NCBI RefSeq assembly: GCF_000307855.1
Contig: NZ_AJLR01000121.1
Location: forward strand, 1 to 61,323
DNA: 61,323 nucleotides
Reading direction: 5' to 3'
Source: Schinkia azotoformans LMG 9581
Lineage (GTDB): Bacteria > Bacillota > Bacilli > Bacillales > Bacillaceae_J
The position numbers were made by a program, and so were the translations under genes. Below the pieces are notes generated by a model. It saw only the letters and a list, made by a program, of their open reading frames with translations. It was not told the DNA's origin and did no database searches. Below are positions 7,551-14,599 of this stretch, piece after piece (position 1 is the first letter of the stretch; each line of letters begins with the position of its first letter).

Positions 7551-7565
7551 TCATAATCATTACGA
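7551..7565 (-). promoter_or_regulatory. Zur box (distal)
   Basis: TCATAATCATTACGA differs from the proximal box's palindromic core at one base. The two centres are 23 bp apart, about two helical turns, which would allow two Zur dimers on one DNA face. Confidence 0.75.
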
Positions 7566-7672
7566 TTTAAAATTTTATTAGATTTCATACTTTTATCACA
7601 AAATGTTCATATAATATAAGTTGTGAATTTACACATAGTAAATACAGTGGCAAACTAGGAGGAACATAGAGA

Positions 7673-8440
7673 ATGAGATATTTTGCGATAATTTTTGCAA
7701 TAATGTTAATTATTTCTGGATGTGGAACTAATGAAGAAAAACAGGAATCAAATTCAGGTGTTGAAGAGTTTGTACCTATTGCAGTCGATATTGTGATTCA
7801 TCCAAGTCCAATTGAGGTCAATAAAGAAGTAACCTTTGAAGCTACCGTAACCCAAGGTAATGAAAAAGTTGATGATGCTTCAGATGTAGAATTTGAAGTA
7901 TGGAAAGATGACGAAGAAAACCATGAAAAAATAAAAGGTGAGAACCAAGGGGATGGAATTTATTCAATAAAAAAATCATTTGCTAATATAGGGACGTATC
8001 ATGTGATTGCACATGTCCAAGCAAGAGATCTGCATACAATGCCACAAAGGGATTTTGATGTTGTTGATTTAACTGCTACGCAAACTGAAACGGATACAGA
8101 AATAGAGCATCAGCATGCGGCAGAAGGCGATCATCATCATGGGTCAGATCTGTTAATACATTTTATGAGTGATGAGAAAATGAAGGTTGATGAAGAGAGT
8201 AAATTGCAGACCCATCTAACTTATAAAGGTGCACCATTACAAGGGGCTAAAGTAAGATTTGAAGTTTGGCCGGATGGTCAAGAAAAACATGAATTCATTG
8301 ATGCGGTTGAAGCCAAGAATGGAGAGTATTCAGCTGTAAAAACATTTACGGAAAAGGGATTGTATAATGTAAAGGTTCATGTTGAAAAGAAAGATACTGA
8401 TATACATGACCATAAGGAGGAAAAAGTAACAATTCAATAA
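7673..8440 (+). CDS. lipoprotein with two FixH/YtkA-like domains
   Basis: 255 residues. A short lipoprotein signal ends ISGC (Cys 17). Two similar beta-sandwich repeats follow: residues ~30-130 (ending [23 protein letters not shown]) and ~160-250 (ending [20 protein letters not shown]). Each resembles a YtkA/FixH-like Ig-type domain. The linker carries [12 protein letters not shown], which could bind metal. It is probably anchored outside the membrane. YtkA-like domains are often linked with copper or cytochrome-oxidase assembly, but no such genes are adjacent. It is divergent from the zinc lipoprotein; its start lies 108 bp from the distal Zur box, so co-regulation is possible but unproven. 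Confidence 0.75.
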   Translation: MRYFAIIFAIMLIISGCGTNEEKQESNSGVEEFVPIAVDIVIHPSPIEVNKEVTFEATVTQGNEKVDDASDVEFEVWKDDEENHEKIKGENQGDGIYSIKKSFANIGTYHVIAHVQARDLHTMPQRDFDVVDLTATQTETDTEIEHQHAAEGDHHHGSDLLIHFMSDEKMKVDEESKLQTHLTYKGAPLQGAKVRFEVWPDGQEKHEFIDAVEAKNGEYSAVKTFTEKGLYNVKVHVEKKDTDIHDHKEEKVTIQ

Positions 8441-8520
8441 ATGGACAGACACAGATATTACTTTCATGGCATAGGATTGGTAATAGGCAAATACCTACTA
8501 TGTTAAATGGAGGTGATTTT

Positions 8521-9231
8521 GTGTCTTTATTAATTACAGCTATGGGTTATCTTCTAAAAGAGCTATTTTTTCTTGTCTCTTATGTAAAAAACAACGCTTT
8601 TCCACAGCCGTTATCTGAACAGGACGAAAAAAAATATCTTCTTCTAATGGAGCAAGGAGATCCTGATGCCAGAAATCGACTGATTGAGCATAACTTAAGA
8701 CTTGTAGCCCATATTGTAAAAAAGTTTGAAAATACTGGGGAGGACTCTGAAGATTTAATTTCTATAGGTACCATTGGTTTAATTAAAGCAATTGAAAGCT
8801 ATTCCTTCGGAAAGGGAACAAAGCTTGCGACCTATGCTGCCAGGTGTATAGAAAATGAAATCCTTATGCATCTCCGGGCCTTAAAAAAGACGAAAAGAGA
8901 TGTTTCCTTACATGATCCTATTGGTCAGGATAAAGAAGGGAATGAAATAAGTTTAATCGATATTTTAAAATCCGAAAATGAGGATGTTGTAGATACAATT
9001 CAACTTTTAATGGAGTTGGAAAAAATAAATGAGTATATTCACATATTAGATGAAAGAGAAAAGGAAGTCATCGTAGGTCGATTCGGTTTAGATTTGCAAA
9101 AGGAAAAAACGCAGCGGGAAATCGCAAAGGAGCTTGGGATCTCAAGGAGTTATGTCTCCAGGATAGAGAAACGGGCTTTGATGAAGCTATTTCATGAATT
9201 TTATCGGAATGAACGGAAAAAACGAGGATAA
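8521..9231 (+). CDS. sigK: sporulation sigma factor sigma-K (pro-sigma-K)
   Basis: 236 residues directing late mother-cell transcription during sporulation. The sequence is close to B. subtilis sigma-K: region 2 ([39 protein letters not shown]) and region 4 helix-turn-helix ([20 protein letters not shown]). The GTG at 8521 follows GGAGGTGAT. From it, the first 20 residues form the hydrophobic pro-sequence ([11 protein letters not shown]) removed by SpoIVFB just before YVKNN. The gene is continuous here, whereas in B. subtilis it is split by the skin element. A strong terminator follows. Confidence 0.97.
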   Translation: MSLLITAMGYLLKELFFLVSYVKNNAFPQPLSEQDEKKYLLLMEQGDPDARNRLIEHNLRLVAHIVKKFENTGEDSEDLISIGTIGLIKAIESYSFGKGTKLATYAARCIENEILMHLRALKKTKRDVSLHDPIGQDKEGNEISLIDILKSENEDVVDTIQLLMELEKINEYIHILDEREKEVIVGRFGLDLQKEKTQREIAKELGISRSYVSRIEKRALMKLFHEFYRNERKKRG

Positions 9232-9240
9232 TGAACTAAA

Positions 9241-9260
9241 GGGGGCTGCAGCCCCCTTTT
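9241..9260 (+). terminator. sigK terminator
   Basis: GGGGGCTGCAGCCCCC is a perfect GC-rich palindrome followed by TTTT, nine bases after the stop codon of sigK. Confidence 0.85.
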
Positions 9261-9408
9261 CTTGTCTAGCTTCAGCACCCAGCGACTAGTAAACTTCGCC
9301 CGCCTCCCTACGATAAGTCAACATCGATTCGCTCTGCTCATCGTGTTTCCTATATCTCAGTCACCGTGCTCCAGTTTATACGTCGCTAAACGGGTGCTTC
9401 CGCTTTTC
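9261..9408 (-). repeat. dispersed ~150-bp repeat, copy A (inverted)
   Basis: Begins TTGTCTAGCTTCAGCACCCA and ends GGGTGCTTCCGCTTTTC. It is the reverse-complement counterpart of the copy at 13773-13921, with partial copies at 13924, 53792 and 61250. Its ends are mutually complementary (CAGCACCCAGCGAC with GTCGCTAAACGGGTGCT), so the whole can fold as a long hairpin. No coding capacity. Confidence 0.85.
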
Positions 9409-9440
9409 GGATTTTGACAAAATTTCGAACAGTTGGATCT

Positions 9441-9456
9441 CGTGATTAATTTCACA
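9441..9456 (+). promoter_or_regulatory. candidate FNR box
   Basis: CGTGA-N6-TCACA differs from the Bacillus FNR consensus TGTGA-N6-TCACA at one base. Its centre is about 42 bases before the start point expected from a TAAGAT -10 element at 9479-9484, the position where FNR normally activates. Confidence 0.55.
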
Positions 9457-9515
9457 AGTACTCCAATACCCCTAGATGTAAGATATTAGTAAATCATTGT
9501 TTGGGGGATTAAGAC

Positions 9516-10421
9516 ATGGATTTTGAACTAGAGGATTTGGAACCGATAAAACAAAAAAAGCGGAAACGGAAACGGATACGAAAATGGTCGATTGCAAGAC
9601 ATTGTGTTCAGATTTTTATATTACTGTTCTTTTTATCTCCATTAGTATTAGTGGAAGTTGAAGGAGAAAACTTTTTTTATGGATCCTTATCATCTTCCCA
9701 AATTTTTGGGATACCCCTGTCGGATCCTTTTAGTGCCCTTCAGGTTACTTTAGCATCAAGGCAAATCATCTGGAGCTATCTTGGAGGGGCACTGATCATC
9801 TTTTTAGGGTATTTGTTAATCAGGGGACGAGTATTTTGCAGTTGGGTTTGCCCGGTTAACACCTTGTTGGAGGTTACCGATAAAATCAGAAAATATGTCG
9901 ATTTACCTGACAAGCCCTTAGATAGAAAAACAAAAATGTATATCGCCATCGTGACGCTTGTTCTATCTTTTGTAATGGGAGTGCCGATATTTGAAATTAT
10001 TTCACCCATTGGGAATACAATGAGAAGTCTTATTTTTTCAATGGGAATGGGTTTATGGTTTTTACTAGCTATCGTTTTATTTGATTTAGTTGTTTCAAGA
10101 CGGGGCTGGTGCCGTTATTTATGTCCGCTCGGCGGGTTATACCAATCAATTGGGAAATTCGGATTATTCAGGGTAAAGTTCGATCATAATCGTTGCATGG
10201 GGTGTGATATGTGCAGGTCGGTTTGTTTATCTGATCCTGATATTTTAGAGCCATCTATTAACCGCTTGGAAATGTATGTATCGGATGCCGATTGTACACT
10301 ATGTGGAAAATGCGTGGACAACTGTCCTGTAGAAGCACTGTCAATCACAATTAAAAAACAAGATCTCGTTAAATTAGATGCGCATCGTGAAGAAAAGAAA
10401 AAATGGTATAAAGGTGCATGA
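9516..10421 (+). CDS. NapH/MauN-type membrane 4Fe-4S ferredoxin
   Basis: 301 residues. A basic N-terminus (KKRKRKRIRKW) is followed by about four membrane helices. Two conserved CxxxCP motifs (C108/C112 and C199/C203) lie at helix ends. The C-terminal cytosolic domain binds two 4Fe-4S clusters through C227/C230/C233/C237 and C260/C263/C266/C270. NapH-like proteins pass electrons from quinol to periplasmic or surface reductases. No napA, nitrous-oxide or mau genes are adjacent, so the partner is unknown. The ATG at 9516 follows GGGGGAT. A FNR-like operator suggests anaerobic induction, and a terminator follows. Confidence 0.85.
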   Translation: MDFELEDLEPIKQKKRKRKRIRKWSIARHCVQIFILLFFLSPLVLVEVEGENFFYGSLSSSQIFGIPLSDPFSALQVTLASRQIIWSYLGGALIIFLGYLLIRGRVFCSWVCPVNTLLEVTDKIRKYVDLPDKPLDRKTKMYIAIVTLVLSFVMGVPIFEIISPIGNTMRSLIFSMGMGLWFLLAIVLFDLVVSRRGWCRYLCPLGGLYQSIGKFGLFRVKFDHNRCMGCDMCRSVCLSDPDILEPSINRLEMYVSDADCTLCGKCVDNCPVEALSITIKKQDLVKLDAHREEKKKWYKGA

Positions 10422-10430
10422 AATTGTAAT

Positions 10431-10458
10431 GGCAGTCTCAAAAATTGTTGAGACTGCC
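10431..10458. terminator. terminator between convergent ferredoxin and pssA genes
   Basis: GGCAGTCTCAA (10431-10441) pairs perfectly with TTGAGACTGCC (10448-10458). It sits nine bases past the ferredoxin stop codon and nine bases from the end of pssA, so it can serve both. Confidence 0.8.
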
Positions 10459-10467
10459 TAATGTATT

Positions 10468-11007
10468 TTAGATCTTTTTTAATTTAAAAGTTCCAATCAT
10501 CATCAAAGCCAGACCAATTATGACGTACATAAATAGATAGGAAGGCAAAACCGATACTAAAAGGGTGGAAAATGTTAATATAATTCCGGCTACTGTAATT
10601 GGCAAGCCTGTAAAATATCCGTTATTTTCAGTAATGTTGAATTTGGATAAACGGATCGCTCCACAAATGATATAGATAATGGCAAATAATATACCCGGTG
10701 CACCATATTCAAAAAGAACCAATTGGTAGGTCAGTAAAGCCGGCGCAACTCCAAATGAGACAATGTCACACATTGAATCAAGCTGTTTGCCGAACTCTGA
10801 TTCAATACTTAGTTTCCGGGCAACCAATCCATCAAAGCGGTCGGAAAGTGCTGCAATAAAAATGAGTAATAAGCTGAGTTGATATTCACCCCGTAAAACC
10901 GCCAGCAATGCGCAAACTCCAAAGCTTAAGTTCATGATCGTCAAAATATTTGCTACTTGTGACTTGATTTTTTTAATTGTATGATCAATATATTGTGATA
11001 AAAACAT
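10468..11007 (-). CDS. pssA: CDP-diacylglycerol-serine O-phosphatidyltransferase
   Basis: 179 residues, the length of Gram-positive PssA. It makes phosphatidylserine from CDP-diacylglycerol and serine in the membrane. The CDP-alcohol phosphotransferase signature DG-xx-AR-x8-G-xxx-D-xxx-D is complete (DGLVAR, then G and the two Asp in KQLDSMCD). Several membrane helices follow (LTYQLVLFEYG, TVAGIILTFSTLLVSVLPSYLFMYVIIGLALMMIG). It is divergent from psd across 105 bp, whereas in B. subtilis the two genes are co-oriented. Together the two enzymes make phosphatidylethanolamine. Confidence 0.93.
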   Translation of the reverse strand: MFLSQYIDHTIKKIKSQVANILTIMNLSFGVCALLAVLRGEYQLSLLLIFIAALSDRFDGLVARKLSIESEFGKQLDSMCDIVSFGVAPALLTYQLVLFEYGAPGILFAIIYIICGAIRLSKFNITENNGYFTGLPITVAGIILTFSTLLVSVLPSYLFMYVIIGLALMMIGTFKLKKI

Positions 11008-11112
11008 AGAAATGTCCCCCCACTTTTAACGATTTTAACTATTTTATGATTCAAAAATTACATATAGTAGGGAAATCGAAAAATGGGTTCTGAAAAGGAG
11101 GAAATTTTAATT

Positions 11113-11916
11113 ATGCTTAAGTATTTTTACCGTTTTCTTATTGATTTGACTAATAATTTATACATTTCAAGTATAGTTCGCGCCTATACGACTTCAAAAA
11201 TAAGTAAAAGATTAATCCCATCTTTTATTAAGGTTTTTAAAATAAATGAGAGTGAGATCGAGAAAAATATTAACGATTATAAAAGTTTACATGATTTTTT
11301 TATTCGTACTCTGAAAAAGGATGCCCGTCAAATTGATGAAGATTCTACAACTGTGATCAGCCCTGTCGATGGCTTTGTAGAGGATTTGGGTACGATCACG
11401 GAAGAAAAGAATATTCTCGTTAAAGGTCAGCTCTTTTCTATTAGAAAAATGTTGGGGAATGATCAAGCATTTGAAAAGTACATCGACGGTGTTTTCATGA
11501 TCATTTATTTAAGCCCTAAGGATTACCATAGAATACATAGTCCGGTGTCTGGGCAAGTTATTTCGCAATGGGACCTTGGTGGAAAATCATATCCGGTAAA
11601 TAAATGGGGATTAAAGTATGGAAAGTCACCTTTATCAGAAAATTATCGAAAAATTTCAGAGATTGAATGTAATGGAGTTCATGTCGTTCTTGCGAAGGTC
11701 GGAGCACTGTTTATTAATAGTGTTACACTAACACATGAAAATGAGTTTTTGGAAAAAGGTGAAGAAATTGGCTATTTTTCATTTGGGTCAACTGTAATCC
11801 TACTATTTGAAAAAGATAGTTTTAAAGCGAATGGTAATATAAAAAATAAATCAATAAAAATGGGTCAAAAAATTGGTGTTTTAGTTCAAAATTTGTTGAA
11901 TAATATGATAGAATAA
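11113..11916 (+). CDS. psd: phosphatidylserine decarboxylase proenzyme
   Basis: 267 residues, close to B. subtilis Psd. It removes CO2 from phosphatidylserine to give phosphatidylethanolamine. Family features are SPVDGFVEDLG, YLSPKDYHRIHSP (catalytic His region), KSYPVNKWGLKYG and the self-cleavage site YFSFGSTVILLFEKD. In that site the Ser of GST becomes the pyruvoyl cofactor of the small subunit. The ATG at 11113 was preferred to an in-frame ATG at 11083 because AAAAGGAGG lies just upstream and the remaining N-terminus fits the family. It is divergent from pssA. Confidence 0.93.
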   Translation: MLKYFYRFLIDLTNNLYISSIVRAYTTSKISKRLIPSFIKVFKINESEIEKNINDYKSLHDFFIRTLKKDARQIDEDSTTVISPVDGFVEDLGTITEEKNILVKGQLFSIRKMLGNDQAFEKYIDGVFMIIYLSPKDYHRIHSPVSGQVISQWDLGGKSYPVNKWGLKYGKSPLSENYRKISEIECNGVHVVLAKVGALFINSVTLTHENEFLEKGEEIGYFSFGSTVILLFEKDSFKANGNIKNKSIKMGQKIGVLVQNLLNNMIE

Positions 11917-11956
11917 TTTTTGACTGAATTTTTTTACAAATAGAGGAGGCACTGGG

Positions 11957-12415
11957 ATGAAAAATGTGCTAATAAATAAAATAGTCGAAATAGTCGTTAC
12001 TGAAAATCAGTTACGAAGCTTTTGGAAGAAGCTTGGGAATGACCTTGAATTTGAAACATTAAGCAACGAACAGCTTATGAAACTAGCTATGAGGGAGATT
12101 CAAGAGGCATCTTTAACCGAACTAGATTCACATTTAATTGATAGGGGCTGGAGAACAAGGGATGAAATTGAGGGGAAAATGATTGCCGAGGATAATTCAA
12201 ATCCACGCTTTCATGTGGAATTAATTGACACAGACCAAGAGGGAACTCCTTCCAAAATATTAATTGATCGTATGCTAGAGCTTCAATGTAACGAGTGTGG
12301 ATTTAACTTTTTTATTCAGGATACCGATATGGATGCTAATACTCTAAACTGTCCAAAAGATGGAGGGAAATTAACGATAACAGGAAATAATGCTAAAAAG
12401 ATAAATAAAAATTAA
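11957..12415 (+). CDS. hypothetical zinc-ribbon protein
   Basis: 152 residues, family not recognised. The N-terminal ~95 residues look helical and acidic (NEQLMKLAMREIQEASLTELDSHL). The C-terminal part has CNECGFNFF and, about 25 residues later, NCPKDGGKL. Three cysteines in CxxC...C spacing suggest an incomplete or rubredoxin-like zinc ribbon. There is no signal peptide. GAGGAGG precedes the ATG. It lies 40 nt after psd and 19 nt before the permease gene, so it may be co-transcribed with either. Confidence 0.7.
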   Translation: MKNVLINKIVEIVVTENQLRSFWKKLGNDLEFETLSNEQLMKLAMREIQEASLTELDSHLIDRGWRTRDEIEGKMIAEDNSNPRFHVELIDTDQEGTPSKILIDRMLELQCNECGFNFFIQDTDMDANTLNCPKDGGKLTITGNNAKKINKN

Positions 12416-12434
12416 CTCGAAGGGGAATGGAGAA

Positions 12435-13772
12435 GTGGAACATTCAGTAGCACAAGAGATTTCAAACTTTCAAATTTACTTAGCAGTTATCATTTTCTTA
12501 GCTACATATGCATTCATTATTACAGAAAAAATAAATAGAGCAGTTGTTGCATTACTTGGTGCCATTTTAATGATTGGATTTGGTATTGTTGATTTAGAAT
12601 CAGCCTTTACGCACCATGTTGACTGGGGAACAATTACTTTATTAATAGGGATGATGATTTTAGTTGGAATTACGAGCACCACTGGTGTCTTTCAATATGC
12701 TGCCTTAAAATCAGCAAAATTTGCAAAAGGTGATCCAATTAAAATATTAGTAGTATTGTCACTTTTAACCGCATTTGCATCTGCATTTTTAGATAATGTT
12801 ACAACCGTTCTATTAATTGTACCTGTTACGTTTTCAATTACAAGACTATTAGGAGTAAATCCTGTTCCATATTTAATTTCTGAAGTTTTATTTTCTAATA
12901 TTGGAGGAACAGCAACATTAATAGGTGATCCGCCCAATATTATGATTGGTAATGCTGTTAAGCATTTAACGTTTAATCAGTTTCTATTTAATTTAACACC
13001 AGTTGTTGTTGTCATTACTCTAGTAACAATGGTTTTGATTTATTTTATGTTCCGCAAGCAATTAACAGTCGATGAATCGCAAAAACAGAAGCTTATGGCA
13101 TTGGATGAAAACGAATATATTAAAGATATGGTATTAATGAAAAAATCATTAATCGTTCTCGGTCTTACCATCTTAGGTTTTGTTCTGCATTCTGTTATAC
13201 ATCTTGAGGCGCCAGTAGTAGCGTTAGCAGGGGCAACTCTATTAATGTTAATCGGTGTTAAAGAGCATGATCTTGAGCAAGTATTCCATAGCGTAGAATG
13301 GGTTACAATCTTTTTCTTTGCCGGTTTATTTACACTAGTTGGCGGGCTCGTTGATGTAGGGATCATTAAAAGTTTAGCAGAAAAAGCATTGGATCTTACG
13401 GGTGGCCATATTCCGACTGCCGCGATATTAATTTTATGGGTATCAGGTATTGCTTCCGCGTTTATTGATAATATTCCATTTGTTGCAACGATGATACCGT
13501 TAATTCAAGATATGGCGCTTGGTATGAACTTACCTGTAGATGCACCAGAAATAGATGCATTATGGTGGTCCTTATCACTCGGTGCATGTTTAGGAGGAAA
13601 TGGTACACTTATAGGTGCTTCTGCAAACGTTATCGTTGCCGGAATTGCTGCTCGTGAAGGAAATGGCTTTACCTATATGCAATTCTTAAAAATTGGTGGT
13701 CCATTAACTTTAATTGCATTAGCTATTTCACATGTTTATATTTATTTCAGATATTTAACCGCTTTCTTGTAA
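12435..13772 (+). CDS. ArsB/NhaD-type ion transporter permease
   Basis: 445 residues with about eleven hydrophobic segments. Two repeated halves each carry the family's hairpin motif: FLDNVTTVLLIVPVTFSITR with GGTATLIGDPPNIMIG, and AFIDNIPFVATMIPLI with LGGNGTLIGASANVIVAG. This is the ion-transporter superfamily that includes ArsB arsenite pumps, NhaD Na+/H+ antiporters and the eukaryotic P protein. No arsR or arsC is nearby, so an arsenite role is not supported. Cation or anion export with unknown substrate is the safest reading. The start is GTG 12435 after AGGGGAATGG. Confidence 0.85.
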   Translation: MEHSVAQEISNFQIYLAVIIFLATYAFIITEKINRAVVALLGAILMIGFGIVDLESAFTHHVDWGTITLLIGMMILVGITSTTGVFQYAALKSAKFAKGDPIKILVVLSLLTAFASAFLDNVTTVLLIVPVTFSITRLLGVNPVPYLISEVLFSNIGGTATLIGDPPNIMIGNAVKHLTFNQFLFNLTPVVVVITLVTMVLIYFMFRKQLTVDESQKQKLMALDENEYIKDMVLMKKSLIVLGLTILGFVLHSVIHLEAPVVALAGATLLMLIGVKEHDLEQVFHSVEWVTIFFFAGLFTLVGGLVDVGIIKSLAEKALDLTGGHIPTAAILILWVSGIASAFIDNIPFVATMIPLIQDMALGMNLPVDAPEIDALWWSLSLGACLGGNGTLIGASANVIVAGIAAREGNGFTYMQFLKIGGPLTLIALAISHVYIYFRYLTAFL

Positions 13773-13921
13773 GAAAAGCGTAAGCACCCGTTTAGCGACG
13801 AAAAAACTGGAGCACGTCGACTGAGATAAAGGAAACACGACGAGTCTTTGACGAGTCGATGTTGACTTATTGTAGGGAGGCGTGTGAAGTTTTACGAGTC
13901 GCTGGGTGCTGGAGCTAGACA
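13773..13921 (+). repeat. dispersed ~150-bp repeat, copy B
   Basis: Runs from GAAAAGCGTAAGCACCCG to GCTGGGTGCTGGAGCTAGAC, immediately after the permease stop codon (its first bases overlap the last codon). It is the forward-orientation match of copy A. The outer segments can pair (AGCACCCGTTTAGCGAC with GTCGCTGGGTGCT), so it may act as the permease terminator or a read-through barrier. Confidence 0.85.
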
Positions 13922-13923
13922 AT

Positions 13924-13958
13924 AGAAAAGCGTAAGCACCCGTTTAACTGGAGCACGC
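13924..13958 (+). repeat. truncated copy of the dispersed repeat
   Basis: GAAAAGCGTAAGCACCCG repeats the left end of copy B, three bases after that copy ends. It continues as TTTAACTGGAGCACGC with the GCGACG segment deleted. A tandem, partly deleted copy. Confidence 0.75.
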
Positions 13959-13961
13959 AAA

Positions 13962-13997
13962 AAAACATCCTGTTCCATTTTGGGACAGGATGTTTCA
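13962..13997 (-). terminator. sda terminator
   Basis: Read on the minus strand, ACATCCTGTCCC pairs with GGAACAGGATGT (one G-T pair) and is followed by seven T residues, about 28 bases after the sda stop codon. Confidence 0.8.
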
Positions 13998-14024
13998 TTT
14001 CTATTCAAGGTGCATCTGCAACTT

Positions 14025-14165
14025 TTATGATGTTTTTTTTATCTTAGTGTGCAATGAACGACGTTCAATTTCTTTTTTAATTAGTTGAATAAAATCTGGA
14101 CTTAAGTTAAGTTCGATGGCCTTGTAGAATGACTCTAATAATAATTCATCAGATAATGTTCTCAT
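14025..14165 (-). CDS. sda: sporulation checkpoint inhibitor Sda
   Basis: 46 residues, [20 protein letters not shown] then [18 protein letters not shown], matching B. subtilis Sda in length and pattern. Sda is a helical hairpin that binds histidine kinase KinA and blocks phosphorelay activation of Spo0A when replication is disturbed. It lies at its usual place, divergent from yqeG, with DnaA boxes upstream. The ATG has no ribosome-binding site of its own. The nearest one (GGAGGTGA) leads a six-codon open frame that ends five bases before the sda ATG, so translation may be coupled. Confidence 0.93.
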   Translation of the reverse strand: MRTLSDELLLESFYKAIELNLSPDFIQLIKKEIERRSLHTKIKKTS

Positions 14166-14170
14166 TTTTG

Positions 14171-14191
14171 TTAGCCAGGAGTGCTGGCCAT
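14171..14191 (-). other. possible leader minicistron MASTPG upstream of sda
   Basis: ATG-GCC-AGC-ACT-CCT-GGC-TAA lies directly after AGGAGGTGA. GCCAG and CTGGC within it form a small stem. The stop codon is five bases from the sda ATG, a spacing suited to reinitiation. Whether it is translated is unproven. Confidence 0.45.
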
Positions 14192-14329
14192 TCACCTCCT
14201 ACAAGTTTTAAAAATATTTTCTCTTTTTTTATTTCTCTTTGTCATTTTTTCTTTTTTTTTACATATATTTAATATTTTCTCCCTATGTCTATACATTAAC
14301 ATGTTTTATATTTTAGAACAATCGTTCTT

Positions 14330-14429
14330 ATATCCACAGATAAAAGTGGATAACTTGTGGGTATTATGTTTATAATGTAAATAATTCCAGTTAATTCAAC
14401 CTTTAATAATGTGCATAAAGTTATCCACA
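14330..14429. promoter_or_regulatory. DnaA-box cluster between sda and yqeG
   Basis: TTATCCACA at 14421-14429 is a perfect DnaA box. One-mismatch boxes lie at 14330-14338 (ATATCCACA), 14345-14353 (AGTGGATAA, reverse) and 14410-14418 (TGTGCATAA, reverse). A weaker one is at 14356-14364. B. subtilis has a DnaA-binding cluster at the same location that couples sda transcription to replication status. Confidence 0.8.
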
Positions 14430-14449
14430 ATCGAGGATTTTATTGAAAT

Positions 14450-14486
14450 TTGTCGAAAAGTTTTTTTGAATAACAATATTCGACAA
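14450..14486. promoter_or_regulatory. pair of Spo0A-box matches
   Basis: TTGTCGAAA (14450-14458) and TTCGACAA (14479-14486, inverted) both fit the 0A-box consensus TTGTCGAA. A one-mismatch third copy (TTGTCGGA) lies at 14524-14531. They sit between the DnaA cluster and the yqeG start. Confidence 0.5.
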
Positions 14487-14599
14487 AAAAACAATGTATT
14501 TCTGTAAATAATGTTTTGAAACGTTGTCGGACTTTGGCTATTATTAGTAAGGGTATAGGGAAGTTAAAGTTAAAGTTTAATTGTTTAGAGGTGTTTGTC

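Noticed and set aside
7528-7565. MntR or Fur operators upstream of the zinc lipoprotein
   Set aside because: The TCGTAAT-N-ATTACGA core is the Zur pattern; Fur boxes in this window read TGATAAT/ATTCTCA instead.
8500-8520. ATG at 8500 as the sigK start
   Set aside because: It would put the ribosome-binding site GGAGGTGAT inside the gene and lengthen the conserved 20-residue pro-sequence.
13773-13997. Insertion sequence after the permease gene
   Set aside because: The sequence is a non-coding dispersed repeat with no transposase or target duplication visible.
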